From positions 62,001 to 126,000 of the forward strand of contig CAUJIH010000020.1 in assembly GCA_963205275.1 (NCBI GenBank): a stretch of DNA of 64,000 nt. Reading direction: 5' to 3'. The translations under genes were made by a program, and so were the position numbers. The notes below the pieces were generated by a model. It worked only from the letters and a program-made list of their open reading frames with translations. It had not been told where the DNA came from and did no database searches. Shown here in pieces: positions 36,339 to 44,616 of this stretch (positions within the stretch are counted from its first letter, which is position 1; every line of letters starts with the position of its first letter). Source of the DNA: Verrucomicrobiota bacterium. GTDB taxonomy: Bacteria > Verrucomicrobiota > Verrucomicrobiia > Verrucomicrobiales > DEV007.

Positions 36339-36904
36339 TTAGCATCCCAGATTATCGTACCAAGGATAGCTCAGATACTTCTCCGCATAAGCCGACAGAA
36401 TTTGACCTGATTTCTTTGCGTAGATCGGATCTCCTGTGATCTAATATACCACCCAAAAATCGCGCACTTCTCCTGCCAGGCGTCCGTTCTCACGCATGAT
36501 AACGTTCCCATCAAAATCGAGCATCACCACGTTCGGATCGCCTCGAAGAATATGAGGTCCAACAGAGCAGATATGCTCCCACTCCCATTCTCCGACTTGC
36601 TTTCCCTGTTTTAAATTACGAGCATGTTCCGGGCAGACGTAGTTATGGCTCCAGTTCCCGCCTCTCGGTGGTAGCTTCGCCTCGTTTTGCAAAAGCTCAT
36701 CTGCCGCATTCTTCTACCGTTTCCAGTGCTGAGTCCATTCTTTCATCTAGACTTTCTCTCGCAGAAGATTGATCTCCTCTGCATTGAACATCAGTTCAGC
36801 CTAGGGTGGGAGCGGCGTTACATCTGTCCGAGGGTATTTCCGGCAATGACAATGATCACAAATCCGCAAACAATCGTGGTCAGCAGAAGAAATCGGGATC
36901 TCAT
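36339..36904 (-). pseudogene. Decayed, truncated paralogue of the heparinase-family gene
   Basis: On the minus strand this region is collinear with the N-terminal 200 residues of the intact gene at 36999-39131. From an ATG at 36904 a signal peptide reads MRSRFLLLTTIVCGFVIIV and stops at a TAA after 28 codons. A frameshift follows, then NAEEINLLREKV, a TAG, KEWTQHW, another TAG, and LPPRGGNWSHNYVCPEHAR, closely matching the paralogue. A further TAG at 36441-36443 replaces the Gln in the paralogue's AWQVTG. The frame then continues as YAKKSGQILSAYAEKYLSYP to a TAA at 36339. The remaining two thirds of the gene are missing. It is a non-functional tandem-duplication remnant. Confidence 0.88.
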
Positions 36905-36998
36905 GACAAAGGTTAGTCGAGGACTCACGAGCCTACTCACAGTTTCGCAAGCCCGCATCCGTGCAATGAAGCAAGACGGGGAGCTATCGTGTTCAATC

Positions 36999-39131
36999 CT
37001 AACGGACGACTACCCGAAAAATTTCTGCGGGATCTGTGCTCTCCGGTTGGACTGCGAGAAGCCAGCTCTTTCCTTTGGCGCTGATCTGTAATCCGACTGC
37101 CTCAGAAGCGGGCTTGTCTGTAGGGTGATTCATCGGAGTCGTCTCTAGTTCAATCGCTTCACCATCGAGCGAAACAGCCCAAAGATACGCAGTCGACGCT
37201 GTTTCACGCCTTATTAATAGTGCAGGAACTCGATCCACCGTGCTCTCTCCGGGGCCGTCACCTGTGATGACTTCAGTAGGCTCTCCGCCCATCGCTACGA
37301 CCCGTGTCTTTCCGCCGTCAGCGGTTTTCAGCACAGCATCGAATCCCCTACTCCCATCGTGGCGAACCATCTTTTGAAATTGCTGATAGGCAGGTTGATC
37401 CGGCACCGGCCAATTGCTTCCCTGTGGTCGCTTCGTCCACTCACCGGCAAAGTGACAAGCCAGATCCATCTTATGTTTCTCCTCTGTCCGAACTTGATCT
37501 ACGACGACAATGACGGTCGGATCGAGTAGTGCTACTGTTCTGTAGTGCTTCACTCCAGGATAGATGGCTCCGGCTTCAGTGATGGAATAGTCAACCCCGG
37601 ATTGATTGCCGAAGGCGACGCTTCTTCCGGTGGCTTTTTCCTGATCTCGCTCATCGATCACCAAGACGTTGTGCGCGATGCTGTTCTTATCCCAGATTTT
37701 GTGCAGAGGCGAGCTGTAGAGGTGCATGCCCGAATCCGGCATCAGCACTAGTCCGCGAGAGTAGAGAATGAAATGATTCTTGTCATAGTGTCCGTGGGAT
37801 CCTCCGTGAGGACCGTATTTAAGGCACAGCCAAGTCGCATCGCGCCCCGTGCCCTGCTCGAGAATCGCGTATCCGGAGGAAACACTGTTCCGCGATCCGA
37901 ATTCGACAGCCCCATTCTCTGGAGGAAAACTTGAGACACCGAACCACAGAGCCAAATTCCCGCTTCGCTTCGCATTCCGAAGCAGCAGCAGATAATCGGG
38001 GGCACGCCACTTGGCGTAGGCGAGATCGTAATAGTCGGCCATGCCACTCAGATTGACCCGAGTGCTGTCATTGAAGTTTGGCAAGACTAGGTTCGGCATC
38101 GCGAGATGAAGAGGCACATCGAACATGCTGCGGAGCTTGTCCTGAAACAGATCGACGCCGTGGTGACTTGCTGCCACCATTAGAGGCCACATGCCCATTA
38201 AGGTATATGAGTGGTAGCTGCTGCTGCCTTCATACCACATCCCATCCGGATTGATTCCCTGCTCCAACTGCTGCCTCATGCCATTTTCGGGATCGTCCAA
38301 GGCGAAAGTGATCCATTCCTGATCTCCCAGAAGATAGCCAGCCAGCCCGATGGCAGAGTCGTGCCAGCACTGGATATTGTGAATTTTTCCCTTGTTCGGG
38401 AGAATCACGTCAGATACGGCAGGCCGAATGAGCTGAGTCTCAATCCGCTTCTGTAGCTCAGGATCGAGCGTCCGCCAGACTAGATCCGCACCCTGCAGCA
38501 GCGGAATTAGCCAAGAAGCCTCCGACAGATGAGAAGCGGCGACGCGACCTCCTTTTCCCTTCTGATAATTTCCCAAATGGTCGTGCCACGGATAGCTCAA
38601 GTATTTCTCGGCATAAGCATCTAGGATTTTGCCCGCTTTCTTTGCATAATCTATTTTGCCCGTCACCTGCCAGGCAACCCCCAGATCACGAATCCAACGA
38701 GCCCGACTATCGTGCTCGTTCATCATCGCATTCCCATCAAAATCGAGTGTTACTTGGCTCGGATCGCCACGCAGAATATGTGGACCTACGGGACAGGAGT
38801 GCTCCCATTCCCATTCGCCAATCTGCTTCACACGCTTTAGAGCGCGGGCATGTTCAGGACAGACGTAGTTATGACTCCAATTGCCGCCTCGGGGAGGAAG
38901 CTCTACTTCGGTGTGAAGGAGTTGATCCAAGGGCTTGACATACTCCTGCCAGCTCTTTCCCCACTCTCCGGATCGAATCTTCTGCTGCAGAGCACTGATC
39001 TCCTCTGCATTGAGTAGCAGTCCCGACTGCGGTGGGGCAGTCTGTGATGTCTGGGCAAAAGCATGGTTCGCCCCCGCAAACAACAAGGCGATAGAGAAAC
39101 AAAGGGTAAAAAAGGAAAGGGATCTGGTCAT
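36999..39131 (-). CDS. Secreted heparinase II/III or alginate-lyase-like polysaccharide lyase
   Basis: The 710-residue protein has a signal peptide (SLSFFTLCFSIALLFAGANHAFA). An alpha/alpha-toroid domain follows, with LPPRGGNWSHNYVCPEH, RDLGVAWQVTGKIDYAKKAG and the SWLIPLLQGADLVWRTL region. The C-terminal half is a heparinase II/III-like beta-sandwich with GPHGGSHGHYDKNHFILY and IAHNVLVID. The HGHYDKN segment carries the conserved His and Tyr of this lyase group. It probably cleaves uronate-containing polysaccharides in the periplasm or outside the cell; the exact substrate is unknown. The ATG at 39131 is chosen (MTRSLSF). A decayed copy lies immediately downstream. Confidence 0.87.
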   Translation of the reverse strand: MTRSLSFFTLCFSIALLFAGANHAFAQTSQTAPPQSGLLLNAEEISALQQKIRSGEWGKSWQEYVKPLDQLLHTEVELPPRGGNWSHNYVCPEHARALKRVKQIGEWEWEHSCPVGPHILRGDPSQVTLDFDGNAMMNEHDSRARWIRDLGVAWQVTGKIDYAKKAGKILDAYAEKYLSYPWHDHLGNYQKGKGGRVAASHLSEASWLIPLLQGADLVWRTLDPELQKRIETQLIRPAVSDVILPNKGKIHNIQCWHDSAIGLAGYLLGDQEWITFALDDPENGMRQQLEQGINPDGMWYEGSSSYHSYTLMGMWPLMVAASHHGVDLFQDKLRSMFDVPLHLAMPNLVLPNFNDSTRVNLSGMADYYDLAYAKWRAPDYLLLLRNAKRSGNLALWFGVSSFPPENGAVEFGSRNSVSSGYAILEQGTGRDATWLCLKYGPHGGSHGHYDKNHFILYSRGLVLMPDSGMHLYSSPLHKIWDKNSIAHNVLVIDERDQEKATGRSVAFGNQSGVDYSITEAGAIYPGVKHYRTVALLDPTVIVVVDQVRTEEKHKMDLACHFAGEWTKRPQGSNWPVPDQPAYQQFQKMVRHDGSRGFDAVLKTADGGKTRVVAMGGEPTEVITGDGPGESTVDRVPALLIRRETASTAYLWAVSLDGEAIELETTPMNHPTDKPASEAVGLQISAKGKSWLLAVQPESTDPAEIFRVVVR

Positions 39132-39385
39132 GACGAATGGGAAGGGGGGCACTCACGCTCTTTCTCACATCCCTTCAAGCCACATGTTCACGCTGTCACT
39201 CTGAGCCACACGGAAAAATAGAGTTCAGCAGGTCACATTTTCTTCGATCCAGCTTTCTTCTGGGCGACTTTGCGAGCGCACAAGGGCGCTGCAATCGCAC
39301 TGAGCGTCTTCTTTGTACACGAAACACGAACCGAACCACCGCCTTCGTCTCAGTCTAATTCTCAAAAATTTCCCTTGTTCCGCGA
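39132..39385. other. Non-coding interval with no recognised feature
   Basis: About 250 bases lie between the heparinase start and the proposed tRNA-Lys promoter. Short plus-strand frames are present, but none has a recognisable domain. No repeat, terminator or RNA gene was seen. Confidence 0.45.
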
Positions 39386-39414
39386 TTGACAGAAACCAGT
39401 GCTCACGCGAGACT
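39386..39414 (+). promoter_or_regulatory. Probable promoter of tRNA-Lys
   Basis: A perfect -35 hexamer TTGACA at 39386-39391 is followed after 17 bases by GAGACT at 39409-39414. The second hexamer matches TATAAT at only three positions. The predicted start of transcription near 39421 is about 12 bases before the mature tRNA 5' end. The -35 box is the main support. Confidence 0.4.
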
Positions 39415-39432
39415 ACCGGCCCGTTTATAAAC

Positions 39433-39504
39433 GCCTCGGTAGCTCAGCGGTAGAGCAGTTGACTCTTAATCAATTGGTCCTAGGTTCAAATCCTAGTCGG
39501 GGTA
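39433..39504 (+). tRNA. tRNA-Lys (anticodon CTT)
   Basis: A 72-base cloverleaf: acceptor GCCTCGG with TCGGGGT (wobble pairs allowed), D-arm AGCTCAGCGGTAGAGC, anticodon stem TTGA/TCAA with loop CTCTTAA giving CTT (lysine codon AAG), T-arm CTAGG-TTCAAAT-CCTAG and discriminator A. CCA is not encoded. Its 3' end is duplicated directly downstream (separate entry). Confidence 0.95.
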
Positions 39505-39522
39505 TAATCCTAGTCGGGGTAT
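39489..39522 (+). repeat. Tandem 17-base duplication of the tRNA-Lys 3' end
   Basis: The 17-base unit AATCCTAGTCGGGGTAT occurs exactly at 39489-39505 (the end of the tRNA: T-arm 3' strand and acceptor) and again at 39506-39522. A duplicated tRNA 3' end is what site-specific integrases leave as attL/attR or after element loss. Here no integrase is found; an IS3-type fragment lies about 50 bases downstream. Confidence 0.8.
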
Positions 39523-39571
39523 CTCTTGTGAACAAAGGAATTACGAGAAAATTTCCATACACAGTAATGGA

Positions 39572-39777
39572 TCGAATCGGTCATCGGCACGGTCAAGAGA
39601 GAACAGATTCGGGACTATCAGTTCGCAGGTCATTCCGAGGCCCACGTAGTCCTCTTTGACTACATCGAATCCTTTTACAACCGGAAGCGCATCCATTCGG
39701 ATCTTGGATACGAAATCCCGGCAGCACTCGACCTTCACCCCAGCACAGAAATTCAAACCCTACCGGTCCAAAAATGA
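39572..39777 (+). mobile_element. Remnant of an IS3-family transposase (OrfB C-terminus)
   Basis: The frame reads IESVIGTVKREQIRDYQFAG, HSEAHVVLFDYIESFYNRKR and IHSDLGYEIPAALDLHP, ending at TGA 39775-39777. This is the conserved C-terminal part of the IS3/IS150 DDE integrase domain, including the segment with the final catalytic Glu and the YNRxRxHSxLGY motif. An in-frame TAA lies just upstream at 39566-39568 and nothing of the rest of the transposase or OrfA is present. No inverted repeats were recognised, so it is a non-functional scar. Confidence 0.85.
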
Positions 39778-39947
39778 GTTGCCTCTCAATAGGGAGCGGT
39801 CTCGGTTAGGCGCATACTGCTCACGGTGGGTTGAAGGTGAAGTTCAGGAAAAGGGATGGAAAGAGAATGCAGGCATCCTGCCGATCTTCTCAATCAAACG
39901 CTCGCGTTCGTTGTCGGTTTCATTCCGCACGTCGGAAAATTATCGAA

Positions 39948-41069
39948 TCAATCGCCCTTCTCTGATCGATGAATTTTCACATCCGCCGGTCGAATTGTTC
40001 CCTCGGCAGTTTCTTCTCGCAGTCGCAACTGACCGCAAGCTGCCGCAATATCGTGACCTTTTTCCCGTCGAAGCGTTGCCGACGCACCCGCACGAGTGAG
40101 GACGCGCAAGAAGGCGTCCTGCTGTCGCTCAGAGGGACGCTTCCAGAGCAGGCCTTCGACTGTGTTATAGGGAATGAGATTGACTTTCGCATCCAGACTC
40201 TTCGCCCGTCGTGCGAGAATCGCAGCTTGCTCCAGCGAATCATTCACCCCTTCGATCAGAATATACTCGAAGGTGATCTTCTGCGCTTTCTTTGATCGCC
40301 ATATTGCCAGTGCTTCGAAGAGACGGGCGAGGGGATACATCTGATTCACAGGCATGATCTGATCACGCACTTCGTCAGTGGCTCCATGCAGGGAGACGGC
40401 GAGCCGGATTTGGATGGGGATTTCAGCTAATTTCTCGATCTGCGGAGCCAATCCGCTGGTCGAGAGAGTCATGTGCCGAGCACCGATTCCGAGCCCCCAG
40501 GGTGCATTGAGAATTTCGATCGCCTTGGTCACTCGAGTGAGATTGGCCAGTGGTTCACCCATGCCCATGAAGACGACATTACGGATCGATTCTCCCGATT
40601 CCTCCTCGACAGCCATCGCCTGTCCGACAATTTCTTCTGGCTCGAGATTGCGCGTGAAGCCCGCTAGTCCGCTGGCGCAAAATTTGCATCCGTAGGCGCA
40701 GCCGACTTGGCTGGAGACGCAGAGCGTGACGCGATCACTCTGTGCACCATCGAAGTGAACGCTAGCCGGGATCTTTACAGTCTCAACCAAGCGATGGTCG
40801 ACTAGCCGCAGGAGATACTTTCTGGTGGTATCGGCCGAACCTTCGATTCGGACGAGCGGAGGGCGTTGGATGGAAAAAGAGCTGATTAACTTCTCGCGCA
40901 GAGGCAGGGAGAGGTTCGTCATCTCGTCCCATGATTTGGCTCGTTTCGCGTAGAGCCAGTCGACAATCTGTTGTGCCCGAAAGCGATTTTCACCGTTCGT
41001 GACGGTCCAGTCAACCCAGTCGTCGAGCGACAGGGCGAAAGCAGAGCGTAGCGAGGAGGATGCCGTCAT
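39948..41069 (-). CDS. rlmN: 23S rRNA (adenine2503-C2)-methyltransferase RlmN
   Basis: RlmN is a radical-SAM enzyme that methylates A2503 of 23S rRNA and A37 of some tRNAs. The 373-residue protein has the cluster motif CAYGCKFCASGLAGF (CxxxCxxC), FMGMGEPLANL, STSGLAPQI, RLAVSLHGATDEVR, FEYILIEGVNDS and the second active-site Cys region near GHDIAAACGQLR. Length and motifs are normal. The gene stands alone; its 3' end lies 170 bases from the IS3 remnant. Confidence 0.94.
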   Translation of the reverse strand: MTASSSLRSAFALSLDDWVDWTVTNGENRFRAQQIVDWLYAKRAKSWDEMTNLSLPLREKLISSFSIQRPPLVRIEGSADTTRKYLLRLVDHRLVETVKIPASVHFDGAQSDRVTLCVSSQVGCAYGCKFCASGLAGFTRNLEPEEIVGQAMAVEEESGESIRNVVFMGMGEPLANLTRVTKAIEILNAPWGLGIGARHMTLSTSGLAPQIEKLAEIPIQIRLAVSLHGATDEVRDQIMPVNQMYPLARLFEALAIWRSKKAQKITFEYILIEGVNDSLEQAAILARRAKSLDAKVNLIPYNTVEGLLWKRPSERQQDAFLRVLTRAGASATLRREKGHDIAAACGQLRLREETAEGTIRPADVKIHRSEKGD

Positions 41070-41172
41070 TGAGGATGGTGATCAGAAGAGAAAGAAATCA
41101 CGGATCTAACGCATGGTCAGCCTAAATTTGAGGAATAAATATATTTTAGATATTAAAATTATAAATAAATCT

Positions 41173-41200
41173 TTGAAATTTGGTAAATTTATCGTAATAT
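41173..41200 (+). promoter_or_regulatory. AT-rich promoter very close to the start codon
   Basis: TTGAAA at 41173-41178, a 16-base spacer and TAATAT at 41195-41200 fit a sigma-70-type promoter inside an unusually AT-rich tract (about 41120-41207). The ATG at 41208 is seven bases after the -10 box, so transcription would begin at or next to the start codon, implying a leaderless or nearly leaderless mRNA. No ribosome binding site is present. Confidence 0.5.
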
Positions 41201-41207
41201 TGCAATT

Positions 41208-41981
41208 ATGGGAAAGTTAGCCATTAAATTACTTATTGCATTTGTCGGAGTCGGTATCGCATCGATCTCTGAGCCAGTCGTCGCCGGGACCAGCTTCCGT
41301 ATGAGTTCTAAGTCACCAGTGGCGGCCCCAGCACCGTCATATCGCGGGTATGTATTCGGTTATGGCGGCGGAGTTTTCGGAAATAACTGGTCGAATATCG
41401 GGGCCTTTGATCTATCATCCTATAATTGGAGAGCCCACTGTCCGCCAGATATGGTTTCATTTCCTGGTCTTGATCCGACTCATGTGCCCATGGACTGGGA
41501 GACGGAAGGGGGCTGGACTCTCGGGGGCGGTATCGGGGCGTATTCCGGATTTTTAGGTGGTAGCCGCTTCGAGTTGGAAGGCTCTTATCTGACCAACGAC
41601 GTGCATCGTCTATCATACGCCGGGATAGAGCTGCCTGCGAATTTTAGCCTGAATACGAAGACTGCGATGGTGAATTTCCTGAAGGAAGTTCCCTTCGAGC
41701 ATGCAACGGGTTACTTCGGTGGTGGTGTCGGTTGGGGCTGGACCAGCATGGAAGGTGACATTGATACGATCATGTATGATGACAGTGATTCTGGATTCGC
41801 CTGGCAGTTGATCGCCGGTATTGACATCCCGATTACGGAGCGACTGGCCCTCTTCATGCAGTATCGCTATCTCGTCCTTAGCGAAACTTCCTTCACGACG
41901 AACTTCGGCGATTTCACGACTGTTTCGAGTGATAAGCCCGACAGTCACTCTGTTCTGATTGGTGCCCGAGTTTCATTCTGA
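41208..41981 (+). CDS. Outer-membrane beta-barrel protein
   Basis: The 257-residue protein has a signal peptide (MGKLAIKLLIAFVGVGIAS, ending about VVAG), then an alternating, Gly- and aromatic-rich pattern typical of an eight-stranded OmpA/OmpW-like barrel: GYVFGYGGGVFGNNWSN, TLGGGIGAYSGF, GYFGGGVGWGWTSMEGD, FAWQLIAGIDIPITERLALF, and the C-terminal SVLIGARVSF ending in Phe. It is probably an abundant surface porin-like protein; its role is unknown. Confidence 0.8.
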   Translation: MGKLAIKLLIAFVGVGIASISEPVVAGTSFRMSSKSPVAAPAPSYRGYVFGYGGGVFGNNWSNIGAFDLSSYNWRAHCPPDMVSFPGLDPTHVPMDWETEGGWTLGGGIGAYSGFLGGSRFELEGSYLTNDVHRLSYAGIELPANFSLNTKTAMVNFLKEVPFEHATGYFGGGVGWGWTSMEGDIDTIMYDDSDSGFAWQLIAGIDIPITERLALFMQYRYLVLSETSFTTNFGDFTTVSSDKPDSHSVLIGARVSF

Positions 41982-42114
41982 TCGACTTTGAGCGAGAAAT
42001 TCCGAGAAATTCTCCCGGAATTGATCTAAACCGCACATTCTTTTTCCTCCTGATGGCCCTGTCTGCGGATTGTCCGTGGACAGGGCCGCTGCTTTATCGT
42101 TCACTGTCCCTGTC

Positions 42115-43353
42115 GTGAACTATCAGGACTCCATCGCATGGCTTTACGGGACGCAACAGTTTGGAATCAAGCTGGGCTTGGAGAATATGTATCGCCTCCT
42201 CTGGACGGTGGGAGTGAATCCCGAGTCACCCGGACCACAAATCTTTCACGTGGCGGGGACGAACGGGAAAGGATCGGTCTGTGCGGTGGCGGAGCGCATT
42301 CTGCGTGACGGCGGGGTCAAAACCGGGCTATTTACCTCGCCTCACCTCGTGAGCTATCGCGAGCGAATCCGCGTGAGTGGAATCGCTATTCCCGAAGAAG
42401 CGGTTGCGTCTGGACTCTCGCACCTGCGCGAACTCGTCTCGGATTGGGAAAATCATCCGACATTCTTTGAACTCAGCCTCGCTCTGGCGATGCGGTATTT
42501 TCTCGATCAGGGATGTGAAGTGGTGATTCTGGAGACGGGAATGGGAGGGAGGCTGGATGCTACAAATGCGCTCCGATCGAATGTCAGCGCGATCACCTCG
42601 ATCTCGCTCGATCATCAGCAATGGCTGGGGGATACTGTGCGCAAAGTGGCAGTGGAAAAGGCAGGGATACTTAAGCATGATACGACTGTGATTATCGGAG
42701 ATCTTTGTCCCGATGCTCGTGATGTGATCGGTCGTCGTGCCTTGATGCTGAAAATTCCCTGCATTGAAGCTCACGGGCTGCCAGACGACTGGACGACGGG
42801 ACTGAAAGGGCCGCATCAGAGCGAAAATGCAGCCGTCGCAGTGGAGGCAGCTTGCCGTCTGGAGGGTGATCGACTCACGGAGGAGGGAATCCGTCAGTCC
42901 GTCGCGCAGACAACTTGGCCGGGCCGCTTTCAGGTACTCGATGATGGCATGGTTTTGGATGGAGCGCACAATCCAGGAGCCGCAAAGGTGTTGCGGGAAG
43001 CTTGGAAGGCGGAATACGGAGATGAGAAGGCGCACCTCGTCTTCGGTGCTGTCACGGGAAAGGATGTCGTGGGGATTCTTCGAGAATTGCTCCCAGTCAT
43101 TGACTCTGTACATCTTGTGCCTGTTCACTCCGCACGGGCGCTTCCTCTGGAGGAAATGCGCCAGTTTCTCGCCGAGGCAGGAGGCGCGAATCTGCCTGCG
43201 TCCGAATCGGAATCTCTACAGGCGGCCCTGACACAGGCTCGTGAGCGATCCACAGCGTCGGGAGGGAGAGTTCTGGTCGCTGGATCGCTCTTTCTCGTCG
43301 GCGAGGTATTGTCTCATGTGACCGGTGGTACCTTCGAACCCAGCCTGCAGTAA
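42115..43353 (+). CDS. folC: Folylpolyglutamate/dihydrofolate synthase
   Basis: FolC adds glutamate to folates and may also make dihydrofolate from dihydropteroate. The 412-residue protein has the N-terminal QDSIAWLYGTQQFGIKLGLENM, the ATP-binding VAGTNGKGSVCAV, LFTSPHLVSYRERIRVSG, FFELSLALAMRYF, ETGMGGRLDATN, ITSISLDHQQWLGDTVRKVA and the C-terminal LDGAHNPGAAKVL. The GTG at 42115 begins VNYQDS and matches the family; a TTG at 42070 would add 15 residues. The cysteine desulfurase follows by 18 bases. Confidence 0.93.
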   Translation: MNYQDSIAWLYGTQQFGIKLGLENMYRLLWTVGVNPESPGPQIFHVAGTNGKGSVCAVAERILRDGGVKTGLFTSPHLVSYRERIRVSGIAIPEEAVASGLSHLRELVSDWENHPTFFELSLALAMRYFLDQGCEVVILETGMGGRLDATNALRSNVSAITSISLDHQQWLGDTVRKVAVEKAGILKHDTTVIIGDLCPDARDVIGRRALMLKIPCIEAHGLPDDWTTGLKGPHQSENAAVAVEAACRLEGDRLTEEGIRQSVAQTTWPGRFQVLDDGMVLDGAHNPGAAKVLREAWKAEYGDEKAHLVFGAVTGKDVVGILRELLPVIDSVHLVPVHSARALPLEEMRQFLAEAGGANLPASESESLQAALTQARERSTASGGRVLVAGSLFLVGEVLSHVTGGTFEPSLQ

Positions 43354-43371
43354 CCATCTTCCATACTTTCC

Positions 43372-44517
43372 ATGAATTATCTCGACAACAACGCCACCAC
43401 ATGTATCGCTCCAGAAGTCCTGGAGGCCATGCTGCCTTGGTTGAGAGAGTTCTACGGTAACGCCTCCGCCGGATATCGCTTTGGGAAAAAGGCTCGTAAA
43501 GCCATCGACGAAGCACGGGAGAAAGTCGCAGCGCTCCTCGGGGCGCTCCCAGAAGAGATCGTCTTCACCAGCGGCGGGACAGAATCCAATAACACCGCCA
43601 TTCATTCGGCGCTAGAGCTCCGCCCGGAGCGACGAGGGCTGCTCTGTTCCGATGTGGAACACAGTGCCGTCGTGGATGTGCTGAAACACTGTGAGTCGAG
43701 AGGGTATCAATTAAAACGAAACCCTGTTGACTCACAAGGATGGCTCGATCTAGAGACCTGGAAGGAAGCGGTCGCGACGGGTGATCTAGCTATCGCCTGC
43801 CTGATATGGGCGAATAACGAAACCGGTGTGATCAGTCCGCTCGCCGAAGCTGCGAAGATCGCCGCTCAGCACGATGTCTTCTTCCATGCCGACGCAGTTC
43901 AGGCTGTCGGAAAAATTCCTGTGAGGGTGGCTGATCTTCCACTGCACACACTTTCGATGTCGGCGCACAAAATTCACGGACCAAAGGGAATCGGTGCTTT
44001 ATGGATCAATCGTCGTGCTCGCTTTGCGCCACAGTCCATCGGTGGTGGACAGGAGTCCGGTCGTCGCTCTGGCACTGAGAATGTTCCCGGCATCGTCGGT
44101 CTGGGCGTCGCTGCTGAACTCGCGATCACGGCGGTGGAGAATCGAGAAAAGATCGCTCGTCTGCGGGATCGCTTTGAACGCGGGGTCCTAGAAGCTGTCG
44201 AGGGTTGCCAGGTCAACGGTGATCCGCTCAATCGTCTGCCCAATACCAGCAATCTCTATTTTCCCGGAATCGATGCCGAGGGCTTGCTGATCCTGCTCGA
44301 CAATGCCGGCGTCTGTTGCTCTCCTGGTTCCGCGTGTAGTACGGGTCAGATGAAACCGAGCCGCATCCTGCTGGCAATGGGGCTGCCCTCAGCACGAGCA
44401 CGCAGTAGTGTTCGGTTTTCCATTTCCCGCTATACGACCGAGGAGGAAATCGACCAAGGGATTCACGCAGTCGCCCAAGCTTCGCAGAAGCTGCGTATCG
44501 TCATGGGGAATCGCTGA
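43372..44517 (+). CDS. Cysteine desulfurase (NifS/IscS type)
   Basis: This PLP enzyme moves sulfur from cysteine to a protein persulfide for Fe-S cluster, thiamin or tRNA thiolation. The 381-residue protein has YLDNNATTCIAPEV, FTSGGTESNNTAI, DVEHSAVV, HADAVQAVGKIPV, the PLP-lysine motif SMSAHKIHGPKGIG and the active-site cysteine loop GVCCSPGSACSTGQMKPSR. Group I (NifS/IscS-like) is indicated by that loop. No iscU or regulator is adjacent, so the partner scaffold is elsewhere. Confidence 0.92.
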   Translation: MNYLDNNATTCIAPEVLEAMLPWLREFYGNASAGYRFGKKARKAIDEAREKVAALLGALPEEIVFTSGGTESNNTAIHSALELRPERRGLLCSDVEHSAVVDVLKHCESRGYQLKRNPVDSQGWLDLETWKEAVATGDLAIACLIWANNETGVISPLAEAAKIAAQHDVFFHADAVQAVGKIPVRVADLPLHTLSMSAHKIHGPKGIGALWINRRARFAPQSIGGGQESGRRSGTENVPGIVGLGVAAELAITAVENREKIARLRDRFERGVLEAVEGCQVNGDPLNRLPNTSNLYFPGIDAEGLLILLDNAGVCCSPGSACSTGQMKPSRILLAMGLPSARARSSVRFSISRYTTEEEIDQGIHAVAQASQKLRIVMGNR

Positions 44518-44616
44518 GAGACCCCAGAGGCCGATCATCGGAAGGATTAGCGGTTGACCATCCCATCCTTTGCGCGGAACCTACGCGCTCATCACTCAGA
44601 AACAGAATCGAAAGAG

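Noticed and set aside
39399-39659. 86-residue plus-strand frame spanning tRNA-Lys
   Set aside because: It reads through the tRNA and its duplicated end and does not use the frame that matches the IS3 transposase.
41120-41207. AT-rich tract as a horizontally acquired segment
   Set aside because: The tract is under 100 bases, ends at a promoter-like sequence, and the downstream gene has ordinary composition, so a promoter is the simpler explanation.
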